40,124 nucleotides of DNA from Phycisphaera sp. (GCA_028285385.1 JANQPR010000124.1:1-40124), one strand, 5' to 3'. Shown: positions 1 to 9,729, numbered from the stretch's first letter. Notes: a model not told the origin generated them from the sequence alone. Numbers and translations are program-made.

Positions 1-1014
1 CCGCCGTGCGGTGCGGTGTTGGACGCGATCCGACAGCTTCCGGCCGAGGCGTTGCGGCTCTATCCCCCGCCGACGGCCGACCGGTTTCGCGCGGCAGCCG
101 GCACGATGCTCGGGCTGACCGCGGGCCATGTCATCGCGACCAACGGCGGCGACGAGTTGCTCCGGCTGATCATTACTTGCTTCTGTGCCGCAACGACCTC
201 CCGCGGCGGCATCGGCGTCACTGAGCCGACCTACTCGCTCTACCCTGTCTTGGCCGACATCCACGGCACGCCGATCACCGCCGTCGAACGCGCCCCGACC
301 GATTTCGCACCACCAGCGGCAGCGAAGCTCGCGCAGGCGTGGAACGACGCGGGTTGCGCGGTTGGTTTCCTCGTGAACCCGCACGCGCCGTCGGGCCGGT
401 TGGAGGGCCTCGAGTACCTGGAGTCGCTGGCCGATCATTTCCAAGGGCTGCTGGTGATCGACGAGGCGTACGTCGACTTCGCCGAGCGTGACGCGGTGCC
501 GTTGATCGCCGCGGGGCGGGACGACGTGATCCTCTTGCGTTCGCTGAGCAAGGGCTACTCGCTCGCGGGGTTGCGTTTTGGCTACGGGATCGCGCACCCG
601 TCCGTGGTCGCGACGCTCGACAAGGCCCGCGATTCGTACAACACCGACATCCTCAGCCAGGCCGCCGCCGCCGCGGCCGTGCGGCACCACGACGAAGCCG
701 CAGCGACCTGGAAACGCGTGGTCGCCGAACGCGGCGCGTTGACCGAAGCGTTGCGGAAACGCGGCTTCGTGGTGCTCGATTCGCAGACCAACTTCCTGCT
801 AGCCACGCCGCCGACCGGGAGCGACGCCGCGTTGACCTACCGCGGGCTGAAGGCGCGCGACATCCTGATCCGCTACTTCCAAACGCCGAGGCTCGCCGAC
901 CGTCTGCGCATCACCGTCGGCACGCCCGGGCAGGACGCGCGGCTGCTCGAAGCATTAGACGAACTCCTGCCCGCGCCCTCCTCCGTCGACGCAAGCTCCT
1001 CCGCTCAAACGTGA
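1..1014 (+). CDS. hisC: Histidinol-phosphate aminotransferase, 5' end outside window
   Basis: This PLP-dependent class I/II aminotransferase converts imidazole-acetol phosphate to histidinol phosphate in cytoplasmic histidine synthesis. The reading frame is open from base 1 and its first codons (PPCGAVLDAI) match the stretch just after the N-terminus of HisC, so roughly 25-30 residues and the start codon lie upstream of the window. A GTG at 16 is internal to the gene. Visible family features are TNGGDE (phosphate-binding loop), VNPHAPSG (the N-P-x-x-P-x-G element), DEAYVDF (aspartate that contacts the PLP ring), SLSKGYSLAGLRFGY with the Schiff-base lysine at codon 184 counted from base 1, and RLRITVGT with the C-terminal substrate arginine. 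The gene ends 26 bases before the likely hisB start, which supports a his operon. The family call is firm; hisC over a close paralogue rests mainly on the neighbouring hisB. Confidence 0.93.
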   Translation, partial: PPCGAVLDAIRQLPAEALRLYPPPTADRFRAAAGTMLGLTAGHVIATNGGDELLRLIITCFCAATTSRGGIGVTEPTYSLYPVLADIHGTPITAVERAPTDFAPPAAAKLAQAWNDAGCAVGFLVNPHAPSGRLEGLEYLESLADHFQGLLVIDEAYVDFAERDAVPLIAAGRDDVILLRSLSKGYSLAGLRFGYGIAHPSVVATLDKARDSYNTDILSQAAAAAAVRHHDEAAATWKRVVAERGALTEALRKRGFVVLDSQTNFLLATPPTGSDAALTYRGLKARDILIRYFQTPRLADRLRITVGTPGQDARLLEALDELLPAPSSVDASSSAQT

Positions 1015-1040
1015 TCTTCTTTCGTTGGAACCAGTCTCTC

Positions 1041-1670
1041 ATGCCGCGTGCCGCCGAACTCCACCGCCAGACCAACGAGACCGACATCCGTTTGTCGCTC
1101 GACCTCGACGCCTCCGGCGATCCCGGCCAGATCAACACCGGCGTCGGGTTCTTCGACCACATGCTCACGCACGTCGCCAAGCACGGCCGGCTTGCGCTCG
1201 CGGTGAACTGCGAGGGCGACACGCACATCGACGACCACCACAGCGTCGAGGACATCGGCATCGCGCTGGGCCAGGCGATCAACCGGGCCCTCGGTGACAA
1301 GCGCGGGATCGAGCGTTATGGCTCGGCCGACGTGCCGATGGACGAGTCGCTGGCCCGCGTCGCGCTGGACCTGTCCGGCCGGCCGGCGCTGGTGTTCCGC
1401 GTGCCGTGGGTGAGTTACGGCATCGACCCGGGCAACCCCGACCGCCCCGTGATCGCCGGCGAGAAGATCGGCGTGTTCGACGTCCAACTCGTGCAGGAGT
1501 TCTTCAACGCCGTTGCGACCAACGCGAAGATGAACCTCCACGTCGAGGTGCCCTGGGGCCAGAACAACCACCACATCGCCGAGGCGATTTTCAAAGCCTT
1601 TGGCCGGTCGCTGCGTCAGGCCGTGCGCGTCACGGGCGACGACATCCCGAGCACGAAGGGCGTGCTGTGA
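1041..1670 (+). CDS. hisB: Imidazoleglycerol-phosphate dehydratase
   Basis: HisB dehydrates imidazole-glycerol phosphate to imidazole-acetol phosphate, the step just before HisC. The protein has 209 residues and is a monofunctional IGPD with no phosphatase domain. Both metal-binding histidine clusters are present: DDHHSVEDIG in the first half and NNHHIAEAIFKAFGRSL near the C-terminus. GVGFFDHML and VFDVQLVQEFF are also typical. I place the start at the ATG at 1041 because the family homology (RQTNETDIRLSL) begins a few residues later. A GTG at 1011 in the same frame overlaps the hisC stop and would add ten residues that do not resemble the family. No clear Shine-Dalgarno sequence precedes the ATG, so coupling to hisC translation is likely. 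The gene is followed by a convergent minus-strand gene 27 bases away. Confidence 0.95.
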   Translation: MPRAAELHRQTNETDIRLSLDLDASGDPGQINTGVGFFDHMLTHVAKHGRLALAVNCEGDTHIDDHHSVEDIGIALGQAINRALGDKRGIERYGSADVPMDESLARVALDLSGRPALVFRVPWVSYGIDPGNPDRPVIAGEKIGVFDVQLVQEFFNAVATNAKMNLHVEVPWGQNNHHIAEAIFKAFGRSLRQAVRVTGDDIPSTKGVL

Positions 1671-1697
1671 GATTCGCCCACGTCCTTTTCGAGTGGC

Positions 1698-2543
1698 TCA
1701 GCGCTGCCCCGGGTAACGGCGTTCGAACCCCATGCTCTCAGGGCGAAAGTTGAAAATGACCTCCGGCCAGAGGGCCCGGTCTTCTTCGGTGAACGTCGGG
1801 TCTTCGTAGGTGTAGTGCCAACCGCGGTAGCCGCTGTCGGACTCGCGGACCGGGTTGACCTGATGCGCCGCCGAGCCGTCGACTTTGGCGGAGTTCGCGC
1901 CGTTGTCGTGACGGAGACCGACGAAGATCGGCGTGGCGGCAAAGTCGTTGCCGTCGATGTTGCCGGTCGTGACAGAGGGCGTGTCGAACGCGCGGCCGTC
2001 GATGTAGAGGACAGTGTTGCTCGGTGACGAGACGTCCGTCACTTTGTAGTGTTTGAACAACGGGCCGGCGGCGGGCGTCGACTGCACGCCGATGTGCCCG
2101 AAGAACTCGTTCATCTTGTAGGTCTGCTGGTTGCGTTGGTCCGGTTCACTGCCGGGCTCGTCTTCGGGGAGCTCCAGCCAAACGGGGTCTTGCTTGAAAG
2201 TCACGTAGTTTCGTTCGGCGGTGTTGCCGCGCTCGTAGTCCTTCACCTGTTGCGCGAGGTAGTAGTCGATGGCGTTGAACCAGAGAGCGCGGCCGGCTAC
2301 TTCGTCGTTGACTGCATCGCCGTCTTGTGAAGGCTGAGGCAGGTGCCGGCTGTAGTCGGAGGTGTAGCCCAGCGTGGCCTGCCCGATTTGGCGGAGGTTC
2401 GACAGGCACACCGCCGCCTTGCCCGCCCGTCGTGCGGCGCCGAGGACGGGGATGAGGATGCCGATCAGGAGCGTGATGATGCCGATGACGACGAGCAGCT
2501 CGATGAGCGTGAAGGCCCGGGCGTGTTGCGTGTGCTTGCCCAA
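1698..2543 (-). CDS. H-X9-DG type prepilin
   Basis: This 281-residue pilin-like protein has a class III signal, HARA|FTLIELLVV, with glutamate at +5 and a hydrophobic helix over about residues 11-32. Alanine replaces the usual glycine at -1. The planctomycete-type motif is present near the C-terminus: RHDNGANSAKVDG, where a histidine is followed by nine residues and then DG. Proteins of this family are very numerous in planctomycetes and are thought to be processed by a prepilin peptidase; their roles are mostly unknown. The best start is a TTG at 2543, with only weak support from upstream sequence, and the frame stays open further upstream. The gene follows a HIT gene on the same strand. No Shine-Dalgarno sequence is evident. 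Confidence 0.85.
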   Translation of the reverse strand: MGKHTQHARAFTLIELLVVIGIITLLIGILIPVLGAARRAGKAAVCLSNLRQIGQATLGYTSDYSRHLPQPSQDGDAVNDEVAGRALWFNAIDYYLAQQVKDYERGNTAERNYVTFKQDPVWLELPEDEPGSEPDQRNQQTYKMNEFFGHIGVQSTPAAGPLFKHYKVTDVSSPSNTVLYIDGRAFDTPSVTTGNIDGNDFAATPIFVGLRHDNGANSAKVDGSAAHQVNPVRESDSGYRGWHYTYEDPTFTEEDRALWPEVIFNFRPESMGFERRYPGQR

Positions 2544-2605
2544 AATGTACCCCGCGGCCGGGTGTTGGCGAAGGGATTTCTGGTCGGCCGGGCCGGTCGT
2601 GCGGG

Positions 2606-3043
2606 TCAGGCCGACTCTAACGCCGCCCGCGCCTTCGCGACCAGGTCCGCGGCGTCGGCGTCGGTCAGCTCGCCCGTCGGCCAGCGGAAGCCGAAACCGT
2701 CCGGCACGCCGGCGTCGTCGGCGTACCGCGGGATCAGGTGGAAGTGCACGTGCATCACCAACTGCCCGGCCACCGTCCCGTTGTTCTGCAACACGTTGAG
2801 CCCGTCACAGCCCGTTGCCTGCCTCAATGCGGCGCACACTTTCGGCAGCGCGACGCCGAGCGCCGCGGCGACGTCCGGCGGCAGGTCGGCCACCTCGACG
2901 AAGCAGCGCTTCGGGATCAGCAGTGTGTGCCCGCGCGTCACCGGGCCGATGTCGAGGAACGCCAGCGTGTGCGCGTCCTCGTACACCCGGTGGGCCGGGA
3001 TGTTGCCGGCGACGATGCGCTCGAACAGGCTGGGCTCGCTCAT
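2606..3043 (-). CDS. HIT family nucleotide hydrolase or transferase
   Basis: The 145-residue protein belongs to the histidine triad superfamily, small cytoplasmic enzymes that cleave nucleoside phosphoramidates or related nucleotides. The triad HVHFHLIPR near residues 98-106 is the signature, and GHTLLIPKR and the QNNGTVAGQ segment ahead of the triad are also typical of bacterial HIT (HINT-like) proteins. Length is normal for a single-domain HIT protein. The ATG at 3043 gives the expected N-terminus (LFERIVAGNIPA), so the start is secure even though no clear ribosome binding site precedes it. It lies 45 bases downstream of the GspK-like gene on the same strand, but a functional link to the pseudopilin cluster is not apparent. 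Confidence 0.93.
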   Translation of the reverse strand: MSEPSLFERIVAGNIPAHRVYEDAHTLAFLDIGPVTRGHTLLIPKRCFVEVADLPPDVAAALGVALPKVCAALRQATGCDGLNVLQNNGTVAGQLVMHVHFHLIPRYADDAGVPDGFGFRWPTGELTDADAADLVAKARAALESA

Positions 3044-3088
3044 GGGTGTAACAGCGGCCGTGTAGTCGCGGCGTGTTCGGACATGGTG

Positions 3089-6000
3089 TCAGTTCAGCAG
3101 ATCCTGCCGGTGGTAGGACAGGATGCGCGGCACGGGTCGGCCGTCGTGGACGACGGAGCGGTCGACGGTCGCGGTGATGCGGAACTCGCGGATCTTGCCG
3201 TTGGCGAAGTCGCCGGTCCGGTACCCGCGGAGCAGGATGTAGACGGTCACGATGTCGCTGCGGACGTCGAACACCTGGTGGAACGCGCCGAGCGCGGCGA
3301 GGCGTTCCTCGAGGTTGTCGGTGGTTCCGTCGGTGTCAAAGTCGGTCCCAGACGTCGTGCCCGTTGCGCTGATGTCCGACTCATACTCGTTGAAATCGCC
3401 GGTGATGAGTTCGGCGGAGGCGGGGTCGCCGAAGTCGTCGAAGCCCGGCGGGCCGAGCCGGAAGTCGAGCAGGTCCATGATGGACATGAGGCCGTAGCCG
3501 TCCTCGGCGCGCTGCCGACGGTGGGAGCGCCGGTCGCCGAGCGTCACAGGCAGGCCGGTCAACTCTCGGCTGCGCAGCACGGACAACGCCAATGACTGCC
3601 GCAACGCCGCGTCGGTGTCGTCCACGGGCAGGATGCGGCGGAACGCGTCGTCGAACGCGCCGGTCGCGACCAGCGGGTTGGTGATCGGGATCGTGTTGAG
3701 GTTGATCCGCCCGGGGACGAGCTGCTCGTCGGTGTCGTCGATCCGGCCGTCGCCGTCGTTGTCGATGCCGTCCTGCCCGGGGCCGTGCGTCGTGAGCCGG
3801 GACAGCAGGAAGTTGGCGAACGTGGTCTTGATCTGCGGTGGGGCGTCGGCCTCGGTCGAGATCATGTCCGCCGGGTTGGTGGGGCTGACCGAACCGGCCG
3901 GGGGCACGGCGTCGATCATGAAGTCGGCGAGCTCGTAGCGGCCGTCACTGGTTGGTGAACTGATAGTCTCGTGCCAGACGTCGGCGATGGTCAGCTTGTC
4001 GACCACCGGGTCTGTGACCTCGCGCGGCCCGAGGAAGACGATGCGGAAGAAGTCGCTCGCCCGAACGAACAGCCCGGCGTTGCCGATGAGGAAGGGCTCT
4101 TCGTCGCCGGAGGGAGAAGCCGACGTAGGTTCGGGCACACCATCGCTGCCGGTGGCCAACTGTTGCACCGCGTCGCGGACGCGGCCGTCAAAGGCAGTGC
4201 CACCGCCGGTACCGCTGCGACCCTTGGCGAAGTCGCCGAGCCGTGCGTCGCCCGAGGGTGCGCCGGTTGCCGTGGCTTCAATCACCACGTTGATCGCGCG
4301 GCCGTTGCTCCGCGTCGGGGCGGGAAGGACATCGGTCAGGTATGGGCCGGCTGGCAGATCGGTGAAGACGTCCTGTACTTCGAGTTCTTGGGGTCGGACG
4401 GTGAGTGCAGACAGCCCGGAAGCGGTGCCGATGATCGAGACCCGGGCGACGGCTTCCTGCCCGGGAGTCGCGGCCGAGACGGGAACGTTCGGGGTGTCGT
4501 CTTCGTAGCGGCGAATGAAACCGCCGTTGGGGTCGGGGATCGGCGGCACGGCGAACTGTTGATAAACCGTCGTTGCGCCGCCATCAACCGGTGCGAGCAG
4601 CGCGAGCGCGATGTCCGAGTCCAGGTTCCATTGGTCGGTCGTCGCGTCGACCGGCCAATCGGGCGGTGGCGGGGCCGCGCCGCCGCCAATTTCAACGTGC
4701 CGAACATCGTTGGGCCCGGTGCCAAAGTTGTATTCGCCGTCGATTTCTTCAAGCGGTTCACCCGTGGCGATCCCGCCGACGCGAAGGACGATCACCTCGT
4801 GGGGATTCATGTAGGCCCGGCCGATCTCGTCCACGATCTGATCGCGGAGGAAGGACGGCGTGGTGCCGAAGGTGCCACCCGCGATCGCCGTGTCCGTGTT
4901 GATATCCTGCAGTTGGAGCTGGATCTCCGCGATCGGGATGACGCGGTCCCAGGGATTGAACAACTCGACCACGAGGTAGTACTCGTCGGCATAGGTGTAC
5001 GTCGCTCGGTGACCATCGGTGGGAGGGGTCAGTGGGTTGTTGTCGAAGTCGACGCCCGTTACGACGTCCGGGCCGGGAATATCGTTCTCGTACTTCGCCT
5101 TGAGGTACACCTCGCTGATGAAGGGCAGGTACTCCATGCCGTAGTAGGTGGGGCCGTTGCCGGATTGGGAGCGGGTGAGCTCGGGGCGGGCCTGGGCACC
5201 GTTGCCGCTGTCGCCGCGGTCGTTGTCGCGCCAGTCGACGGCGAAGGCGGCGGCGAGGCGGGCGAAGCCGTCCCAGGTGGGGTCATCGAAGGCGCCGGTG
5301 CCTTGGATGTTGGCGCGGTCTTCCTCGAGCAGGTCGAAGCCGTTCTTGACGCCGGTGAAGGCCAGGTTCTCCGCGAGCACGTCCATCTCGTCGCCCAGGC
5401 CGCGGAGGAACTCGCGGAACTGGGTGCGGAAGCGGCTGTCGGCGGTGGTGGGGTTTCCCAGGCCGATGTTGAGGTTGAACCGCCCGAAGTCGCCGGACCC
5501 CGAGGCGGTGGTGAAGCGGTGCCGGGGCTCGAGCTCGACGTACTCCTGGACGGTGGGCCGGATGGGGTTGGCGCCGGTACCGTTGTGCCAGACCTCGCGG
5601 AAGCCGTTGATCTCGACTTCGTCTACGTCGACGTCGGCCCGCCAGAGCGCCTCGTTGGTGCGGGTCTCGACGGGGGCGTCGGCGTAGGTGCGTTGGTTGT
5701 CGTCGCTGCGGCGGTTGAGCCCGTTGCCGAACCGTAGCTCGACCTCGTTGGCTCCGCCGATGCCGAGGGTGCCGATGTCGTCGGCGAAGCCGTCTGCGGT
5801 GGCGCCGAAGGGCTCGGGGTCGACGAGCACCCCCGCGGCGGTGTCGTAGCCGGTGGTGCCGGCGAGCTGCTGCAGGCCGCTGCCGATCTCGTCCCACGGG
5901 TTCTCCGCGGGCAGCACGGAAGCGGTGTTGCGGTAGGGCTTGCCGGTCAGGAGCCAGCTCGTGAGGCGTTCTTCGTAGGTGTTGCCGTCCTGGTTGGCCG

Positions 6001-7261
6001 TGGCGTACATGCCGCGGACGCCGTCGGTGCCCGAGCGGTCACGCATCAGGCCGCGGAGCGCGTCCAGGCGGTCGGCGGCGGAGGCGTAGGGCAAGACGTT
6101 CTGCAGGAACGACGCCTCCAGGCTGAGGTCAGCCGGGTTGTACCACCGCGGCGCGACGCCGGCGTCAGTGGAGTTGCCGGCGTTGTGGCTGGCGACGTTA
6201 AGGTTGACCATCGAGGCGTTGTCGACGACGCGCCACGCGGCGACGTAGGTCAGCCCGCCGCCGGTGGTCGCGGCGGCGTAGGTCCAGCGGGAGTCGGCGA
6301 TGCCGTCGCCGTCGGCGTCGGCGAAGCGGTTGCCGTCGTTCAACTCCCAGTCGGCCTGCATGTTGGCCAGGTCGAGCCAGGTGTCGCCGCTGCGGAGGTC
6401 GTTGTCGGCGGTGCTGATGTAGGCGGTCGGCCACGTGCTGCCGTCCCCGTCGGTCTCGACGTTGCCCAGGTCGAGGAACACGCCGCGGACGTTGGAGATG
6501 TGCGGCCAGTAGCCCTGCACGGAGCCGTTCGCGCCGGTGACGATGTTGTGCGTGTCCTGGACGGTGTCCGGCAGTCCGCTCGGGTTGGCGGGCCAGGCCG
6601 CGAACACCGGCTCGGTGGAAGCGAGCCACATGTCGTCGTTCTGCCCGCGGTCGGGCACGGCGTTGAACGGCGGGCGGCCCTGATCGGCCAGCAGATCGGC
6701 GATCTCGCCGACGAAGCCGCTGCGCGTCGGGCCGACGCCCTCGGCTTCGTAAAGAAGCGGTCCGCCGTTGCCGGGTGGGATTGAATCGCGCGGGTCGTCG
6801 ATGTCGCCGGGGTTGTTGGCGGGCGTACGGCCGTTGAGCGCCTCCAGGCCGACCGGGAAGGTCAGCCGGTCGCCATCCTGGATCTGCGGCCGGCTCGACC
6901 ACGTGAACGGGTAGTCCCGGCCGATCTGCCCGAACCGGGTGGTGAAGATGCCATCCGCGGGGTCTCGGCCGACGGTCACGGTCCGCGTCGGCAGGTCCGG
7001 CACGTAGACGCTGCGGTTGAACCACGCGAGCTCGTTGTCGTTGTAGTCGTTGACGCGCGTGTCCATCTGCTGGGTCGACCGGCGGTCGCTGCGGGCCATC
7101 TGCAGGAACGACGCGCCCATCATCACCAACAACACGATCAACACGACCGAGAGCACGAGGATCGAGCCTTGCTCGCGCGCGGCGGGGCGTCGCGTGGCTC
7201 GGTTCGATTGTGCACGGGGCGGGGAGGCGTCGGGGCGGCGGGCGGGGGAGAGACGACGCAT
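3089..7261 (-). CDS. Very large GspK-like / PilX-like minor pseudopilin
   Basis: The 1390-residue protein starts with a basic leader followed by EQGSILVLSVVLIVLLVMM, a prepilin-like signal with glycine at -1 and a single hydrophobic helix at about residues 33-52. It lacks glutamate at +5, as GspK and PilX proteins do. In the C-terminal third the segment PGRINLNT resembles the conserved start of the GspK helical domain. It is preceded by aspartate-rich elements (DNDGDGRIDDTDE), and an earlier one reads DADGDGIADS; both are calcium-site-like. GspK normally has about 300-350 residues, so most of this protein is an expansion I cannot assign. The likely role is a tip or minor pseudopilin in the envelope. 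A strong AAGGAG at 7268-7273, six bases before the ATG, fixes the start. It is the last pilin-like gene of set B. Confidence 0.75.
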   Translation of the reverse strand: MRRLSPARRPDASPPRAQSNRATRRPAAREQGSILVLSVVLIVLLVMMGASFLQMARSDRRSTQQMDTRVNDYNDNELAWFNRSVYVPDLPTRTVTVGRDPADGIFTTRFGQIGRDYPFTWSSRPQIQDGDRLTFPVGLEALNGRTPANNPGDIDDPRDSIPPGNGGPLLYEAEGVGPTRSGFVGEIADLLADQGRPPFNAVPDRGQNDDMWLASTEPVFAAWPANPSGLPDTVQDTHNIVTGANGSVQGYWPHISNVRGVFLDLGNVETDGDGSTWPTAYISTADNDLRSGDTWLDLANMQADWELNDGNRFADADGDGIADSRWTYAAATTGGGLTYVAAWRVVDNASMVNLNVASHNAGNSTDAGVAPRWYNPADLSLEASFLQNVLPYASAADRLDALRGLMRDRSGTDGVRGMYATANQDGNTYEERLTSWLLTGKPYRNTASVLPAENPWDEIGSGLQQLAGTTGYDTAAGVLVDPEPFGATADGFADDIGTLGIGGANEVELRFGNGLNRRSDDNQRTYADAPVETRTNEALWRADVDVDEVEINGFREVWHNGTGANPIRPTVQEYVELEPRHRFTTASGSGDFGRFNLNIGLGNPTTADSRFRTQFREFLRGLGDEMDVLAENLAFTGVKNGFDLLEEDRANIQGTGAFDDPTWDGFARLAAAFAVDWRDNDRGDSGNGAQARPELTRSQSGNGPTYYGMEYLPFISEVYLKAKYENDIPGPDVVTGVDFDNNPLTPPTDGHRATYTYADEYYLVVELFNPWDRVIPIAEIQLQLQDINTDTAIAGGTFGTTPSFLRDQIVDEIGRAYMNPHEVIVLRVGGIATGEPLEEIDGEYNFGTGPNDVRHVEIGGGAAPPPPDWPVDATTDQWNLDSDIALALLAPVDGGATTVYQQFAVPPIPDPNGGFIRRYEDDTPNVPVSAATPGQEAVARVSIIGTASGLSALTVRPQELEVQDVFTDLPAGPYLTDVLPAPTRSNGRAINVVIEATATGAPSGDARLGDFAKGRSGTGGGTAFDGRVRDAVQQLATGSDGVPEPTSASPSGDEEPFLIGNAGLFVRASDFFRIVFLGPREVTDPVVDKLTIADVWHETISSPTSDGRYELADFMIDAVPPAGSVSPTNPADMISTEADAPPQIKTTFANFLLSRLTTHGPGQDGIDNDGDGRIDDTDEQLVPGRINLNTIPITNPLVATGAFDDAFRRILPVDDTDAALRQSLALSVLRSRELTGLPVTLGDRRSHRRQRAEDGYGLMSIMDLLDFRLGPPGFDDFGDPASAELITGDFNEYESDISATGTTSGTDFDTDGTTDNLEERLAALGAFHQVFDVRSDIVTVYILLRGYRTGDFANGKIREFRITATVDRSVVHDGRPVPRILSYHRQDLLN

Positions 7262-7267
7262 GGTTTT

Positions 7268-7273
7268 CTCCTT
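7268..7273 (-). promoter_or_regulatory. Ribosome binding site of the GspK-like gene
   Basis: Read on the minus strand this is AAGGAG, six bases before the ATG at 7261. It is one of few strong Shine-Dalgarno sequences in set B and supports independent initiation of this gene after a 146-base gap. That gap holds nothing else I recognise apart from repetitive G-rich sequence. Confidence 0.7.
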
Positions 7274-7407
7274 GGCTGGCGGACGCGCGGCGTCCGGTTC
7301 CGGGGAGGCCGGCGCCTCGAGAGCGTCGGCACGGGGTTCGGGTTGGGCGCGGAGCCGGGGTTCGGGTGGGGCTTACGCGCGGGCAAGCGCATCGGGCTCG
7401 CGTGGGT

Positions 7408-9693
7408 TCAGTTCGTGTCCGGCCGGTGGTTGTCGTGGTGGACGATCGGGATGACCTGTTCGAACCACTTGCCGGGGATCGGGTCGAACTGGTCCTGGTC
7501 GGGGTCGAGGACGACGGGAGTGGCCGAGGGCACCTCGCCGACGGAGGCGTAGGACCCGTCGCCGTCGTGCAGGCGGTAGCGGACGCGCAGGGCGTAGGGC
7601 CACCACTTGGCGGAGCCGGCCTCGAAGCCGTTGCCGCCGTCGATGCGTGCACGCGTCCCGTCGCCACGTTCAAACGCGCCCGCATTAACCTCCCCGCCGT
7701 CCAGGTCGTAATCGGCGGTGTGTCCGAACACGAAGACGGCCCGGACACCGACGTTGTTCGGCAACGAGCCCGTCGGGCTCACGGTGGTCACGTTGGGCGT
7801 GCGTTGGAAGATCAAGAACGGGGTGCCGGCCGTGGTGTACCCGACGTAGGGCGGGTATTCGATCGCGCCGGTGCTCCCGCTGCCGGGCCGGGGGATCGTG
7901 TGATACTGTCCCTCGATCTGGGCCAGGAAGTTCCGGTAGGGCGATGCCGTGCCACTGGGGGCGCCGAAGTTCCGCGGGAGGCGGTAGAAGGACGGCCGGG
8001 TGCGGTCGACCGCGGTCCCGAGGCGGGAGGGGAATGCCGGGTCGACGTTGATTGGGTTGCCGAGCTGCCCCCCGGGCTGCGCCAGGTCGAAGGCCATGTT
8101 GTACCACTTGATCCCGACGATGCGGATCGGGTTATTGTTGTTGTCTGCCGAGGGCAGCGGGTCGATGCAGTACTCGTCGGGCCGGCCGTCGGGCAGGCCG
8201 TCTGGATGAAAGCCCGGTGCGTACCGCTCGTCCACATCCGGTGTCGTGTCGTCATCGGTCCGGGTGGCATCCAGGCTGTCCCACTGATTCGGCCCGGGCA
8301 GGAAGCGTTCGTCCCACCACGGCAGCAGGATGTTGTCGTACAGCGGGACGGTGGCCCCGGACGAGTTTTGCTGCACCGTGTTCGGGTCGTCGGCCAGCGT
8401 GTAGTCGTCGACGATGTCGGCGGCGAAGTCAACGGCGAAGTCGCTGACGTACGGCACGAAGAACGTGTGGTTCCGCGCGACGTCCAGCGGCTCGTACGGG
8501 TAGTTGATGTCCTGGCTGGTGACCAGCCGACGCTCCGGTGACGCGAACGCCCAGCCCAGGAGGTGACGCTGGTACAGTTCGGTCGGCTGGAGGTAGGTGT
8601 GGTCGGTCGGGTAGGCCGGGTCAAACGGCGTGATAGTGCCCAAACCAATCGGGTTGCCGGGGTCGTTCAACGCATTCGGGGTTTCGAGGTCCGGCCGGTC
8701 GGTGCCGAACACGTGCCCGGTCGCGTAGAAGCCCTTGACCCCGCCGCCGCCGGCGCCGTCGCTGCCCTTGCCTTCCCACTCGAAGAAGTTCGCGAAGTCG
8801 ACGCCGCGGTTCTGCGGGTCGAACAGCCCGAACAGGTCGGTGCCGCCCATGTGGACTTCGTTGTACTGGTCGTCGCCGGCGGGGATGCCCGGGTCGACGT
8901 TCAACACGCGCAGGCGGTCGACGCGGGAGTTGAGCCGGAAGAACCCGACCGGCTGGCTCACCATCACGCTGTTGCCGATGTTGTTGCGGGTCTGGCTGCT
9001 CGTGTCGTACGCCTCTTCGCCGGTCGGCAGCAGCGACTGGTCGTCGATGATGAGCAGGCCCTGACGCCCGAGCACGAGGTCGGTGACGAGGGTGGGGTCG
9101 AAGTCGTCGTTGTTGCCGTCCTGACCAACCTCGGTGTCGTCGGGGAGGGTGCCGTCGAGGTTGGCGCGGGGGACGTGCCCGTACCAGATGCGCTGGTAGG
9201 GGGCGAAGGCGTCGGAGTCGTAGCGGTCGCGTGAGCCCGGCGTGATGGACTCGGCTTTGTCGGCGGCGGCGATGAACGCGATCTGGTCGGTGCGGATCGG
9301 GTCGCCGACCGGCCAGTCCTCCGGGGCCTGGCCGGGGCGGCCGGGGTCGGGGAAGCGGACGCCCGCGTTGAGCTGCTGGATGATCACGAGGAACCCGCCG
9401 GGCTCGTCGCTGAACTTGCCGCGGCTGGCGTCCTTCTCGGGGTTGGCCTTGGCGACGTTCATCCGCCCGGCGTCCTGGAACATCTGGTCCGAGATCGTCC
9501 GCGAGTTGGCGACGATCTGGCTGGTGTCGGCGCCGATGTTGATCGCTCGGGTCGTCTCGGTGAACACCCGGCTGACCAGCAGCAGCATGATCGACGTCAC
9601 CGAGATCGCGACGAGCAACTCGATGAGCGTGAAGCCGGGCGCAAAGGCGTTGCGACGAGACAGAAAGTGGGATGAAGCGGGGGAAGCAGGCAT
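7408..9693 (-). CDS. Large PilW/GspJ-like pseudopilin
   Basis: The 761-residue protein has a standard class III prepilin leader, FAPG|FTLIELLVAISVTSIMLL, with glycine at -1 and glutamate at +5. The remainder is a long periplasmic or surface domain rich in Asp, Gly, Pro and Tyr that I do not recognise. The N-terminal helix variant (LVSRVFTETTRA) and the position in the operon between a PilV/GspI-like gene and the GspK-like gene fit the GspJ/PilW slot, although typical GspJ proteins have only about 200 residues. The ATG at 9693 places the leader correctly, but no Shine-Dalgarno sequence is visible. It lies 36 bases downstream of the preceding pseudopilin stop. Family membership is firm; the J/W assignment is inferred from position. 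Confidence 0.8.
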   Translation of the reverse strand: MPASPASSHFLSRRNAFAPGFTLIELLVAISVTSIMLLLVSRVFTETTRAINIGADTSQIVANSRTISDQMFQDAGRMNVAKANPEKDASRGKFSDEPGGFLVIIQQLNAGVRFPDPGRPGQAPEDWPVGDPIRTDQIAFIAAADKAESITPGSRDRYDSDAFAPYQRIWYGHVPRANLDGTLPDDTEVGQDGNNDDFDPTLVTDLVLGRQGLLIIDDQSLLPTGEEAYDTSSQTRNNIGNSVMVSQPVGFFRLNSRVDRLRVLNVDPGIPAGDDQYNEVHMGGTDLFGLFDPQNRGVDFANFFEWEGKGSDGAGGGGVKGFYATGHVFGTDRPDLETPNALNDPGNPIGLGTITPFDPAYPTDHTYLQPTELYQRHLLGWAFASPERRLVTSQDINYPYEPLDVARNHTFFVPYVSDFAVDFAADIVDDYTLADDPNTVQQNSSGATVPLYDNILLPWWDERFLPGPNQWDSLDATRTDDDTTPDVDERYAPGFHPDGLPDGRPDEYCIDPLPSADNNNNPIRIVGIKWYNMAFDLAQPGGQLGNPINVDPAFPSRLGTAVDRTRPSFYRLPRNFGAPSGTASPYRNFLAQIEGQYHTIPRPGSGSTGAIEYPPYVGYTTAGTPFLIFQRTPNVTTVSPTGSLPNNVGVRAVFVFGHTADYDLDGGEVNAGAFERGDGTRARIDGGNGFEAGSAKWWPYALRVRYRLHDGDGSYASVGEVPSATPVVLDPDQDQFDPIPGKWFEQVIPIVHHDNHRPDTN

Positions 9694-9729
9694 GGTGGGT
9701 CAAAAAAAGTGCGTGGCGGCGGGAGGGGC

